From Pseudomonas putida (GTDB lineage: Bacteria > Pseudomonadota > Gammaproteobacteria > Pseudomonadales > Pseudomonadaceae): 64,000 nucleotides of DNA. Shown in pieces: positions 46,380 to 55,238 of this stretch. The translations under genes were made by a program, and so were the position numbers. The notes below the pieces were generated by a model. It did no database searches. It was not told the DNA's origin and saw only the letters and a list, made by a program, of their open reading frames with translations. The DNA is taken from the NCBI RefSeq assembly GCF_025905425.1, contig NZ_CP109603.1, positions 5,782,501 through 5,846,500 on the forward strand, in the 5' to 3' direction. How positions within the stretch are numbered: the stretch's first letter is position 1; each line of letters starts with the position of its first letter.

Positions 46380-48137
46380 TTGGCATTGACGATTCTTGGC
46401 CTGTCCGGCGCCCTTAGCCATGACCCTTCCGCGGCCCTGTACATTGACGGCAAGCTGATTGCCGCCGCCGAAGAAGAGCGCTTCGTGCGTGACAAGCATG
46501 CGAAGAACCGCATGCCCTACGAGTCGGCGAAGTTCTGCCTGGAGCAGGCCGGCATCAAGCCATCCGACGTCGACGTGGTAGCCATTCCGTTTGCCCCGAT
46601 CAGCCTGTTCGGCAAGGCTCGCTGGCACTATGCCAAGCGTTACTGGTACGCCCCGGACCGCGCCCTCGACGCGATCCTGATGGGCAACCGTCGCTACAAG
46701 CGCTACCGCAAGAAGATCCTCTGGTGCCTGGAGCAACTGGGCTTCGACCCGAAAAAGGTCAAGATCGAACCGGTCGAGCACCACCTGGCCCACGCCTCCA
46801 GCGCCTACCACTGCTCGGGCTTCAAGGAAAAGACCGCGATCCTCGGCATCGACGGTAAGGGCGAGTACGCCACCACCTTCTTCGGCTACGGCGAAAACGG
46901 CAAGATCCACAAGATCAAGGAATTCTTCGACCCGGACTCCCTGGGCGGCCTGTATGGCGCGATCACCGAGTTCCTCGGTTTCGAGATGCTCGACGGCGAG
47001 TTCAAGGTCATGGGCATGGCGCCGTACGGCGATGCCAGCAAATACGACTTCTCGCGCCTGGCCAGCTTCGAGAATGGCGAATTGGTGATCAACACCGAAT
47101 ACGCCAACGTCATCGGCCTGCGCCGCTATAAAGAGAAGGGCAAGGGTTTCTACTTCTCGCCGAAGTTGATCGAGTGGCTGGGCCCCAAGCGCGAAGGCGA
47201 TATCGCCGACGAGCCATACATCCACTACGCCGCCAGCATGCAAGCGCTGTTCGAGAAGCTGGCCTTGCAGATGATCGACCACTACCTGGGCGATACCTTG
47301 AAGCAGACCGGCAAGCTGGCCTTCGCCGGCGGCTGCGCACTGAACGTCAAGCTCAACCAGAAGATCATTGCCCGCCCGGATGTTAAGGAGCTGTTCGTCC
47401 AGCCCGCTTCCGGTGATGCCGGTACTGCGGTGGGTGCCGCTGCCTATGTTTCCCACGCCCGTGGCGTGCCGGTCGAGAAGATGGAGCACGTCTACCTCGG
47501 CCCGTCGTACTCCAACGAGGACGTGATCGCTGCCTGCGCCCGCCACCCGGACCAGCCGAAGTGGCGCAAGCTTGACAACATGCCCGAGCAGATCGCCAAG
47601 ATCATGGTCGACGGCAACCCGGTGGCCTGGTTCCAGGGCCGCATGGAGTTCGGCCCGCGCGCCTTGGGTGGTCGTTCGATCATCGGCTGCCCGAGCGTTG
47701 AAGGCGTGGCTGACCGCATCAACCACCAAATCAAGTTCCGCGAGCGCTGGAGACCGTTCTGCCCGTCGATGCTCGACACCGTCGCCCCGCAGATGATCAA
47801 GGTCGATCACCCGGCGCCGTTCATGACCTTCACCTTCGAAGTGGCTGAGGAGTGGAAAACCCGTGTACCGGAAGTGGTCCACGAAGACGGCACTTCGCGT
47901 GCCCAGGTGCTCAAGCGCGAGTACAACCCGCGTTACTACGACATGATGAAGGCGCTGGAAGACCTGACCGGCAACGGCGTGTCGCTGAACACCTCGCTGA
48001 ACCGCCGTGGTGAACCGATGATCTGCTCGCCGACCGATGCCCTGAACATGTTCTTCGGCTCGGACCTGCAGTACCTGATCATGGAAGACATCCTGGTAGT
48101 GAAGGACGGCGCGGCCGCGTATGACCAGCCGCTCTGA
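46380..48137 (+). CDS. Carbamoyltransferase of the LPS core (NodU/TobZ family, WapO-like)
   Basis: Predicted to carbamoylate the inner-core heptose of LPS from carbamoyl phosphate and ATP. The 585-residue product has a Kae1-like N-terminal domain: LSGALSHDPSAALYIDGK at 8-25, the metal His cluster in EHHLAHASSAYHCSG near 138, and GEFKVMGMAPYG near 210. FQGRMEFGPRALGGRSIIG near 420 is the C-terminal domain signature. The start is TTG 46380 with AGAGG upstream, since no in-frame ATG or GTG fits the family N-terminus. In P. aeruginosa the carbamoyltransferase at the same place is called WapO. It overlaps the next gene by 17 bp. Confidence 0.88.
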   Translation: MALTILGLSGALSHDPSAALYIDGKLIAAAEEERFVRDKHAKNRMPYESAKFCLEQAGIKPSDVDVVAIPFAPISLFGKARWHYAKRYWYAPDRALDAILMGNRRYKRYRKKILWCLEQLGFDPKKVKIEPVEHHLAHASSAYHCSGFKEKTAILGIDGKGEYATTFFGYGENGKIHKIKEFFDPDSLGGLYGAITEFLGFEMLDGEFKVMGMAPYGDASKYDFSRLASFENGELVINTEYANVIGLRRYKEKGKGFYFSPKLIEWLGPKREGDIADEPYIHYAASMQALFEKLALQMIDHYLGDTLKQTGKLAFAGGCALNVKLNQKIIARPDVKELFVQPASGDAGTAVGAAAYVSHARGVPVEKMEHVYLGPSYSNEDVIAACARHPDQPKWRKLDNMPEQIAKIMVDGNPVAWFQGRMEFGPRALGGRSIIGCPSVEGVADRINHQIKFRERWRPFCPSMLDTVAPQMIKVDHPAPFMTFTFEVAEEWKTRVPEVVHEDGTSRAQVLKREYNPRYYDMMKALEDLTGNGVSLNTSLNRRGEPMICSPTDALNMFFGSDLQYLIMEDILVVKDGAAAYDQPL

Positions 48138-49251
48138 ACCGCGCATCCTGCAGTTCTGCCATGGCTATGACGGGCCGTTCCTGGACTGTGCCCGTCAGTA
48201 CGCCAGCCTGTTCCAGGGGCGTGGCTATCAGGTCACCACGGTATTTCTCACCGGCGCCGCCGACCCGCAGGTCGCGGCGGGCTGCGCGTCGGACGAGGTG
48301 CTGTTCCTGGAGTTCAGCTCCAAGGCCGTGCGTGGCCTGAAACTCGGCGCCATCCGTGCCTTGCGGCGGATTGCGGCCGAGCGCAATTTCAGTTTCTGCA
48401 TCGCCCACCGTTTCAAGCCGATCTATGTGGCCTTGCTGGGCACCGGCCTGCCGGTGATCGGCGTGCACCACGCCTTTGGCGACTACCAGCGCAAAGGGCG
48501 GCGGCTGTTTGCCAACCTGTTCAGCAAGCGCTTGAGCCTGCTGGGCGTGTCCGATGCGGTGCGTGACGACATGCGCCGCTGCCTGCCGCAGTGGCCGGCC
48601 GAACGCATCCAGACCCTGTACAACCGTATCGACATCGAGGCCCTGCAAGCTGCCTTGGTGCCACGTGACGCGGCGCGCCAGGCCCTTGGCCTGGACCCTC
48701 AGGCGTGGATCGTCGGCAACGTCGGCCGCCTGCACCCGGACAAGGACCAGGCTACGCTGTTGCGTGGTTTTGCCGAAGCGTTGCCGGGGCTTCCCGCCGG
48801 CGCGCGCCTGGCGATTTTGGGTAAAGGCCGCCTGGAAGCCACGCTCAAGGCACTGGCTGCCGAGCTCGGCATCGCCGGCCAGGTGGATTTCCTCGGCCAG
48901 GTGCCGGATGCCCGGCGCTATTTCACGGCGTTCGATGTCTTTGCCCTGAGTTCCGATCACGAGCCGTTCGGCATGGTCCTGCTCGAAGCCATGGTCGCGG
49001 GCGTACCGGTACTGGCCACGGCCTGTGGTGGTGCCCGCGAAGTGGTCGAGGGTGTTGGCGTGCTGTTCCCGCTCGGTGATGCTGTGCAGCTGGCTCAAGG
49101 CCTGAAGCATATGGCCACGCTGGACGAGCAGCAGCGCGAGGTATGCGCCGAGCACATGCTGCAACGCCTGCACCAGCGTTTCTCCGACTCCGCTGTGCGC
49201 GAAGCCTTCTGGCAACTGCCGCAGGTGCGTAGCGTGGTGGCGCAGGCGTGA
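48121..49251 (+). CDS. LPS core glycosyltransferase, GT4 family (WapH-like)
   Basis: Adds a sugar to the LPS core on the inner membrane's cytosolic face. The 376-residue product has a GT-B fold: N-terminal domain with ILQFCHGYDGPFLDCARQYA, and C-terminal domain with NVGRLHPDKDQATLLRGFAE near 200, ILGKGRLE, and SSDHEPFGMVLLEAMVAGVP near 280, whose E-x7-E pair contacts the nucleotide sugar. It begins within the carbamoyltransferase gene and its TGA overlaps the next ATG, so translation is coupled across three genes. Position matches WapH of P. aeruginosa. Confidence 0.85.
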   Translation: MTSRSEPRILQFCHGYDGPFLDCARQYASLFQGRGYQVTTVFLTGAADPQVAAGCASDEVLFLEFSSKAVRGLKLGAIRALRRIAAERNFSFCIAHRFKPIYVALLGTGLPVIGVHHAFGDYQRKGRRLFANLFSKRLSLLGVSDAVRDDMRRCLPQWPAERIQTLYNRIDIEALQAALVPRDAARQALGLDPQAWIVGNVGRLHPDKDQATLLRGFAEALPGLPAGARLAILGKGRLEATLKALAAELGIAGQVDFLGQVPDARRYFTAFDVFALSSDHEPFGMVLLEAMVAGVPVLATACGGAREVVEGVGVLFPLGDAVQLAQGLKHMATLDEQQREVCAEHMLQRLHQRFSDSAVREAFWQLPQVRSVVAQA

Positions 49252-50147
49252 TGCTTAATCGTATTCAAGCCTTCCGCGAGCGCGGTTGGCAAGTCATCGA
49301 CGCCAAGGCCTATGCCGAGGCCTGGGCGCGTTTTGGTGGCAGCGTTGCCACGCATCCGCAGGTGGTCGAGCAGTTGGCCGAGCTGGCGCAGATTCCCGTG
49401 CGCTACCTGGGTTGGCTGCAAGGCGGCGAGTTGAAGGCGGCAATCCCGACCTGGGGGCGCCACTTGGCGCTGTCCAAGGACGTGCTCAAACGCGCGGGCA
49501 AGAAAGGCCTGTTCGACCTGGGCAATGCCGAGATCATTCTGCCGGCCGCCGCCGATGCCGGCGCGCCGCTGCGCCATGGCGCGCGTTACCTGTCCGAGCT
49601 GAACCAGGGTCGTTTTACCGGCCTCAAGGCGCAGACCGAGCAGTTGGCCATGGCCCGCGCCCATGAAGACCTGTCGAAGAAGTTCCGTTACAACCAGCGC
49701 CGCGAGTTGCGTTTGCTGGAGGAGGCGGGCGGGGTGGTACGGCCGATCAGTGACTTTGACGCCGGCCAGATTGCCGCGATGTACCGTGAGCTGTTCCAGC
49801 GCCGCTGGGGCTTCCCGGCCACCGGTGCCGAGCGCCTGGACGAGGTGCTCGAGCGCTTGCGCGAGCTGCTGATCGGCTCGGTGCTGCTGCTGGACGACAA
49901 GCCCATCGCGATTCAGCTGGTATACCGGGTCGAAGCGCCCGAGTGGATCAGCGTCGAGTACGTCAATGGCGGCGTTGACCCTGAGACCAAGGCGTTCAGC
50001 CCTGGTAGCGTGCTGAGCTTCCTCAATACCCAGGCCGCCTGGGAAGACGCCCGGGCGCGTAGCAAGCCGCTGCGGTTCTCGTTCGGTCGTGCCGACCGCG
50101 AGTACAAGGACCGTTGGTGCAACCCCGTGCCGGTGTTCCAGGCGTGA
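49251..50147 (+). CDS. Mig-14-like protein (antimicrobial peptide resistance)
   Basis: A 298-residue FemAB/GNAT-like protein. ALSKDVLKRAGKKGLFDLG and KKFRYNQRRELRLLEEAGG, followed by IAAMYRELFQRRWGFP and a C-terminal SVEYVNGG, FSFGRADREYKDRW segment, match the Mig-14 family, which in Salmonella and P. aeruginosa helps resist cationic peptides, from the inner membrane side. No signal peptide or membrane span is visible. ATG 49251 overlaps the previous stop (TGATG); GTG 49248 is an alternative. Its stop overlaps the next start (GTGA). Confidence 0.82.
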   Translation: MLNRIQAFRERGWQVIDAKAYAEAWARFGGSVATHPQVVEQLAELAQIPVRYLGWLQGGELKAAIPTWGRHLALSKDVLKRAGKKGLFDLGNAEIILPAAADAGAPLRHGARYLSELNQGRFTGLKAQTEQLAMARAHEDLSKKFRYNQRRELRLLEEAGGVVRPISDFDAGQIAAMYRELFQRRWGFPATGAERLDEVLERLRELLIGSVLLLDDKPIAIQLVYRVEAPEWISVEYVNGGVDPETKAFSPGSVLSFLNTQAAWEDARARSKPLRFSFGRADREYKDRWCNPVPVFQA

Positions 50148-51547
50148 GCCGCAAACAGCAGTTGCTCAAGCGCCATCGGCGCAACAAGCGCCTGGGCCTG
50201 CTCGCAGGCCTGGCCGCGCTGATCGCGTTGGGTGTGCTGGCCTGGTGGTGGTTACCGCTTTTGTTGCTGCCGCTGGCCTGGGCCGCCCATGAGGCCTGGT
50301 TCGCTGACCACCTGTTCTACGCGCCGGGTGAGGACTACGCCTACGACTTCGGTGATCAAACCCATGCAGTGGCGGCCAGCCTGCAGGGTGGGCTGCTGAA
50401 GGCCGACGCGGCGCTCAAGGGTGACGAAACCCTCGTCCTGGAGCTGCGGGTAAAGAGCAGCTGGTTGGGGCGATTCCTTGACCCTCGGGTAGAACTGTTG
50501 GCAGGTGAATTCAGTGATCGGCAGGCTTTCGAGCGCGGTGTCGATGGGCTTCGCTTCCTCAACCTGACCGGCATGGCCGCATCGCTCAAGGCCGGTACGC
50601 TGCGTGTGCGTGGCCGCCATTGTCGGCTGCAGGGCGAACCGCGCCTGTGGATAACCCCCAGCGTCGAGCTGCAGCGCCGCCGGGTGATGGTGATTGCGCC
50701 GCATGCCGATGATGCCGAACTGGCAGCTTATGGCCTGTACAGCCAAGCCGACGAAACCTGGGTGGTCACCCTGACTGCCGGCGAGATCGAAGCCGAACAC
50801 TATCAACAGATGGGCCTGGGCAAGGCCGAGGCGGCGCGTCTGAAAGGGCGTTTGCGCGCCTGGGACAGCATTGCCGTACCGCGTTGGGCCGGCGTGCCGG
50901 AATCGCGTTGCGTGCAGTTGGGCTACTTCTGCCTGCAATTGCCCGCCATGCAGGCGGCGCCGGATGTGCCGGCCGCTTCACGCGAAGCCGACATGGCCGA
51001 TATCCGCCCGTTCCGCCAGTTCAACCCCTTTGCGCTGCCTGCCGACAGTGATGGTGCGCCGACCTGGCACAACCTGCTGGCCGACCTGCGTGCGTTGCTG
51101 GAGATGGCCCGGCCAGAGGTGCTGGTAATGCCACACCCGCAACTCGACCCGCACCCGGACCATATCTGTGCCCAGGCTGCGGTACTGGAAGTCTTGCAGG
51201 GGCTGGCCTGGCAGCCGCAAACGCTGCTGTGCTACGCCAACCACCTGCATGACAACGACCGTTGGCCGATGGGCGACAGCGGCGACGGCGTGGCCTTGCC
51301 GCCGCAACTGAGCGCCGAGCAGCCCTGGGCGCCGTGCGCGCTGGTGCTGGACCTGCCGACCCAGCACGACAAGGCCATGGCCTTGGGCATGATGCACGAC
51401 CTGCAGCCACCCGCGCCGTTCAAGCGCCGCCTGCGCCGGTTGTTGCAACGCTGGCTGGCCGGGCGCCGGCCATCGCCCTATGGCGAGAACGAATTCTTCC
51501 GCAAGGCTGTGCGCCGACATGAACTGTTCTGGCGCCGAGAGCTGTAA
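50144..51547 (+). CDS. PIG-L family de-N-acetylase (DnpA-like)
   Basis: Predicted LPS or glycan de-N-acetylase of 467 residues. A basic N-terminus (RKQQLLKRHRRNKR) precedes one or two membrane segments at about 17-50 (LGLLAGLAALIALGVLAWWW). VIAPHADDAELAAYG near 185 is the PIG-L zinc motif (PHxDD), and LDPHPDHICAQAAVLE near 345 the second. DnpA at this place in P. aeruginosa is tied to fluoroquinolone persistence. Start GTG 50144 overlaps the mig-14-like stop by 4 bp. GT activity is excluded by the motifs. Confidence 0.86.
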   Translation: MSRKQQLLKRHRRNKRLGLLAGLAALIALGVLAWWWLPLLLLPLAWAAHEAWFADHLFYAPGEDYAYDFGDQTHAVAASLQGGLLKADAALKGDETLVLELRVKSSWLGRFLDPRVELLAGEFSDRQAFERGVDGLRFLNLTGMAASLKAGTLRVRGRHCRLQGEPRLWITPSVELQRRRVMVIAPHADDAELAAYGLYSQADETWVVTLTAGEIEAEHYQQMGLGKAEAARLKGRLRAWDSIAVPRWAGVPESRCVQLGYFCLQLPAMQAAPDVPAASREADMADIRPFRQFNPFALPADSDGAPTWHNLLADLRALLEMARPEVLVMPHPQLDPHPDHICAQAAVLEVLQGLAWQPQTLLCYANHLHDNDRWPMGDSGDGVALPPQLSAEQPWAPCALVLDLPTQHDKAMALGMMHDLQPPAPFKRRLRRLLQRWLAGRRPSPYGENEFFRKAVRRHELFWRREL

Positions 51548-51595
51548 ACAATGCCTATGGTTGACCGCGATGGCGCAGCGCGCCCAAGGAACGCA

Positions 51596-52552
51596 ATGAA
51601 AGTCTTATTTCTGGTGCAGAAGGAACAGCGGGCGATCCTCGACCGCCTGTACGATGGCGTCGCGGCCAACTGCGAATGTGACCTGCGCTGGCTGACCAGT
51701 GAAGACCAGCGTAACCTGCGCCGCTACTTCAAGCGTGAAGTGCAGGTTGAACGTTATGACCGCATCGTGTTCTTCCTGCGCTTCAAGCAGGAGATCCGCC
51801 AGGTGGCGTTCATCCAGACGGTGCCGAACCTGGTCATCCTCGAACATGACGCCTACCAGAACTACATCCCCTGCAAGTACACCGGCAAGTTCAGCGCGCA
51901 TTACCGTAAGCTGCCGTGGGCGCGGGTGATCAGTTCGGGCTACATGGTCAGCGAGCGCCTGCGCCAGGAAGGCTTTGACGCGGTCTTCGTGCCCAAGGGC
52001 TACGATGAGCGCCTGCTGACTGACCAGGGGCGTGAGCGCGATATCGAGCTGGCGTTCGTGGGCAGCACCAACAGCGTTGCCTACAGTGGGCGCAAGGCGC
52101 TGCTGGACGAGCTGGGGCGGGTCGAGAACCTGGTAGTAACCCGCACCAAGTCGGGCGAGGACTACTGCAACACGCTCAACCGTATTCGTTTCTTCGTCAG
52201 TGCCGACGTCGGCATGGGCGAATACATGATCAAGAACTTCGAGGCCATGGCCTGTGGCTGTGTGTTGCTGGCGTTCGATCAGGGCGAGGAAGAAAACCGC
52301 GCCCTGGGCCTGCAGGACATGCACAACGTGGTGTTCTACGACAGCATCCCGACCCTCCAGGAAAAGCTTCGCAGTTTGCGGGCAGACCCTGCGCTGGCCC
52401 AGCGGATTGCTGAAAACGGCCGCCATCTGGCGGTTTCTCGTTTCAGTTTCGGTGAAGTTGGACGTAGCATCGTCGACCACATGCGCCCTGCGCTCAGGCC
52501 TCATCCGCCGTTGTCTGCCTGGCAGCGGTTACGCCTGAAACTGGGCATTTAA
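51596..52552 (+). CDS. Glycosyltransferase-like protein (CgeB/GT-group 1-type)
   Basis: A 318-residue predicted cytosolic glycosyltransferase. The N-terminal part (MKVLFLVQKEQRAILDRLYD) is a nucleotide-fold opening. The C-terminal half has AFVGSTNSVAYSGRKALLDE near 165 and EYMIKNFEAMACGCVLLAFD near 215, the conserved sugar-nucleotide loop of the Glyco_trans_1_2 family. AAGGA 5 nt before ATG 51596 supports this start over an ATG at 51551. Position resembles the pseudomonad gene called ssg (cell-surface sugar synthesis), but I assign no symbol. Acceptor unknown. Confidence 0.78.
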   Translation: MKVLFLVQKEQRAILDRLYDGVAANCECDLRWLTSEDQRNLRRYFKREVQVERYDRIVFFLRFKQEIRQVAFIQTVPNLVILEHDAYQNYIPCKYTGKFSAHYRKLPWARVISSGYMVSERLRQEGFDAVFVPKGYDERLLTDQGRERDIELAFVGSTNSVAYSGRKALLDELGRVENLVVTRTKSGEDYCNTLNRIRFFVSADVGMGEYMIKNFEAMACGCVLLAFDQGEEENRALGLQDMHNVVFYDSIPTLQEKLRSLRADPALAQRIAENGRHLAVSRFSFGEVGRSIVDHMRPALRPHPPLSAWQRLRLKLGI

Positions 52553-52617
52553 TAAAGCACTTTCGTGCCTACGGAGCGGGTGCTGGAAGTCGATTGTCGC
52601 AATGCGGAGGGAGTCCG

Positions 52618-53391
52618 GTGCGCTTTTCAAATGAGAGTGATGTCACGCTTGTCGTGACCAGCTGTGGGCGGTTCGAGCTGCTCAAAGACACCCTTGAGAG
52701 TTTCGATCGCTACAACACTGCGCCCATTCGCGAAGTTTTCATCACCGAAGATTCAGGTGACGAAGCCGTGCATGGGGCTGTGCCAGAGCACTGGAAACCG
52801 CACTGCAAGGTGTTCGTCAATCGGCCAAAACTGGGCCAGCTGCCGTCTATCGACCTGGCCTACAGCCACGTCAAGACGCCTTACATCTTCCATTGCGAAG
52901 ATGACTGGCATTTCTATCGCCAAGGCTTCGTCGAAGACTCCCGGGCGATCCTTGAGGTCAGCCCGAACCTGCTGCAGGTCTGGCTGCGCAGCCATGCCCA
53001 TGACCTGTCCGTGCACAGCCCTTACATCCACCTGGGCGATCGTCAGGTGATCGCGGGTGTGCCTTGCTATCCGCTGCTTTCCGATAAGGCAGAGTGGCAA
53101 GCGTTTTCGCTCAACCCCGGCCTGCGTCGTTTGAGCGATTATCAGCGCTGTGCGCCATTTGCCGCCTATGCTGGAGAAAAGGCGCTTTCCCGTCGCTATG
53201 CTGAGTTAAATCTGACAGCGGTCACCCTGGAGGGTGACGCAGTATTGCACACTGGTTTTGGTAATCACGTGACATTGCCCGTGGAAGTGGAGCGCAAGGC
53301 CAAGCGTCGTCAACGTGATCGGATAAAGCTGGCATTGACGCTGGTGGCGGGTGCCGTGATCGGCATGGGTATCACCATTTTTGTTCAATGA
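52618..53391 (+). CDS. GT2-like glycosyltransferase with C-terminal membrane anchor
   Basis: A 257-residue protein. VTLVVTSCGRFELLKDTLES at about 9-28 is the GT2 nucleotide-binding start; IFHCEDDWHFYRQGFVE near 98 contains the metal-binding EDD (DxD) and the acceptor-site residues. The C-terminus, about 235-256 (LALTLVAGAVIGMGITIFV), is one membrane segment after a basic stretch, so it is probably tail-anchored. Start GTG 52618 has GGAGGGAG upstream. Donor and acceptor sugars are not predictable; an outer-core role is inferred from the neighbours. Confidence 0.8.
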   Translation: MRFSNESDVTLVVTSCGRFELLKDTLESFDRYNTAPIREVFITEDSGDEAVHGAVPEHWKPHCKVFVNRPKLGQLPSIDLAYSHVKTPYIFHCEDDWHFYRQGFVEDSRAILEVSPNLLQVWLRSHAHDLSVHSPYIHLGDRQVIAGVPCYPLLSDKAEWQAFSLNPGLRRLSDYQRCAPFAAYAGEKALSRRYAELNLTAVTLEGDAVLHTGFGNHVTLPVEVERKAKRRQRDRIKLALTLVAGAVIGMGITIFVQ

Positions 53392-53436
53392 AGTCGCAGT
53401 CCCACCTGACTTGAGCGGGAGAGGGGCGCTAACCCC

Positions 53437-54528
53437 ATGAACATCGTCAATATGATGTGGGCAGGCGGTTCGCCGTACATGTCCATCCACAAGGTTCATC
53501 GGCAGGTGCTGTCTCACGCAGGGCCCGATGCCCGGATCAGCAACTGGCTGCTGCTGGGCAGCGGGCTTTGCTGTGGGCTCGGTTCGACCCGGGAGTGGCA
53601 CATGCCGCCGCGTGCGCTCAAGGGGCGTCACCTGTGGCGCCTGCTGCGGCCCTGGCTGCGCATGCGTTTGCGCAAGGCGCTGGCCGAGGCCCAGGCCGAG
53701 ATCGTGCTGCTCGACGGCGTCGGCGTCGCGAGGCTGGTACTGCCGCTTTTGCAGCAGATTCCCGGGGTGCGTGCCAAGGTGCTGTTCCACGGCAAGACGC
53801 GCCTGACGGCGAGTGATATTCGCCTGTTGCGCGCGCTCCCGCCCGAGCGCTTGAGCATCGCCGCGGTTTCGCACACGCTTGCCGAAACCCTTGAACATGA
53901 TCTCGGCAGACCGGTACAGACCTTGCGCATGGCGCTCGACCCTCGGGCCTTCGTCGAACCGCTGTTGAGCCGGGAGCAGGCCAGGCAGGCGCTGGCGTTG
54001 CTGCCAGGTAGCGGGCAAGTGCTTGGCGCGGTGGGGCGGCTGGTGGAGAGCAAAGGGTTTGAAATGCTGATCGAGGCGTTTGCCAAGGCGGTTATCCGCA
54101 AGCCCGATCTGCAGCTGGCAATTATCGGTGAAGGCCCCCTGCATGCCGTGTTGCAAGCGCGCCTCGACGAGCTGGGCCTGGCCGGGCGTGTTCACCTGTG
54201 CGGCCACCGAGAAGACCTGCAACAGCTGTACCGGGCATTTGACTGGCTGCTGGTGCCTTCGCGTTCAGAGGGCCTGGGGCTGGTGGTACAAGAGGCGGTG
54301 ATGGCCGATGTGCCGGTGGTCTGCAGCGATCTGCTGGTGTTTCGTGAGCAGTTGCTGGACACCGGGGGCTACCTGCCGATTGCCGACGAGTGCGCCTGGG
54401 CCGAGGCCATAGAGCATTGCAGCGTGCCAGACAGCGCGGCCGTGGCCGCCCGGCAGCGCCAGGCGCTGGCACCGGAGCAGGCCTGGCAGGCATTTCAGAA
54501 TGGTTCGCAAAGCCTGCTGCGCGGTTGA
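53437..54528 (+). CDS. LPS core glycosyltransferase, GT4 family
   Basis: A 363-residue GT-B enzyme. N-terminal domain MNIVNMMWAGGSPYMSIHKV, then VLFHGKTRLTASD; C-terminal domain with GAVGRLVESKGFEMLIEAFA near 195, IIGEGPLHAVL, and PSRSEGLGLVVQEAVMADVP near 272 (E-x7-E). CGGGAGAGGGGC precedes ATG 53437. It follows the GT2-like gene by 45 bp and is convergent with the kinase gene 3 bp downstream. It may transfer an outer-core hexose or rhamnose. Specificity unknown. Confidence 0.84.
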   Translation: MNIVNMMWAGGSPYMSIHKVHRQVLSHAGPDARISNWLLLGSGLCCGLGSTREWHMPPRALKGRHLWRLLRPWLRMRLRKALAEAQAEIVLLDGVGVARLVLPLLQQIPGVRAKVLFHGKTRLTASDIRLLRALPPERLSIAAVSHTLAETLEHDLGRPVQTLRMALDPRAFVEPLLSREQARQALALLPGSGQVLGAVGRLVESKGFEMLIEAFAKAVIRKPDLQLAIIGEGPLHAVLQARLDELGLAGRVHLCGHREDLQQLYRAFDWLLVPSRSEGLGLVVQEAVMADVPVVCSDLLVFREQLLDTGGYLPIADECAWAEAIEHCSVPDSAAVAARQRQALAPEQAWQAFQNGSQSLLRG

Positions 54529-54531
54529 CGC

Positions 54532-55137
54532 TCAGCGGGCCAGCAGGGCTGCCTCGAAGTCGGCGAGGGGGAACTGGTCACCCAGGTTCTCCCGCTCGAT
54601 GTAGCGCACCATGTGCTGCACGTTGCGTCGAATCATGCGTGCAGACAACGGCGGGCGCAGGAAACGCATGTCGGCGACGTCGATCAACCCCAGGTGCTGA
54701 TCGGGGGTGACCACGACATTGCCCAGGTGCAGCGAGCGGAAGTAGACGCCCGAGCGGTGCAGTTGGCGGATCAGATCGATCAACCGTGGCAGATAGGTGT
54801 CCCAACTGAAGTCGGCGTCGCGCGACATCTGCAACAGGGTCCGCCCGGGCAGCGGGCGATACAGCACCGCGGTTCTGCCTGGCAGGTCGAGCTTGTGCTG
54901 GCTGATCACCTCAAGGGTGGGAATGCCCAGTTGCGCCAAGCGCGCGGCGTTGTCGACGAAGCGCTGGGAGTAGGGGCGCAGCAGCGCAGATGAAATCAAT
55001 CGCTTACGGCGAAAAACCTTAAGGAAATTACCATCCTTGAGCAGGTAGACTTTGGCGCCATGGCTGTCTGCCTCTAGCACCTGTGCGCCTAGTGTCAGCT
55101 GATCGAAGTCGACCTGGGTGAGCCGGGAGCATTGCAT
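54532..55137 (-). CDS. InaA/WaaP-like kinase family protein
   Basis: A 201-residue protein with a small protein-kinase-like fold, as in LPS heptose kinases. LKDGNFLKVFRRKRLISSA near 37 has the ATP Lys; FRSLHLGNVVVTPD near 155 is the catalytic loop (H-x-x-N, with Asp absent from the usual HGDxxxxN), and LIDVADM is the DFG-like metal motif. The missing catalytic-loop Asp makes activity uncertain. It lies on the opposite strand between two glycosyl-transfer genes and diverges from waaL, as for the PA4998-type gene in P. aeruginosa. Confidence 0.75.
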   Translation of the reverse strand: MQCSRLTQVDFDQLTLGAQVLEADSHGAKVYLLKDGNFLKVFRRKRLISSALLRPYSQRFVDNAARLAQLGIPTLEVISQHKLDLPGRTAVLYRPLPGRTLLQMSRDADFSWDTYLPRLIDLIRQLHRSGVYFRSLHLGNVVVTPDQHLGLIDVADMRFLRPPLSARMIRRNVQHMVRYIERENLGDQFPLADFEAALLAR

Positions 55138-55238
55138 GAATAGAGCCTTGTCGTCTGGCGAGCAAAATGACCGGCAATAATGCCGAAAATAATGCGGTAG
55201 CACCATGGATGGTGTCTTTGATTCATCGGGGGAGAAGG

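Noticed and set aside
46356..48146. 596-codon open frame opposite to the carbamoyltransferase gene
   Set aside because: Antisense shadow; the forward gene has clear motifs.
55167..55238. Longer start for waaL at 55167 or 55209
   Set aside because: These starts lack a ribosome site, whereas ATG 55239 follows GGGGGAG closely and gives the usual N-terminus.
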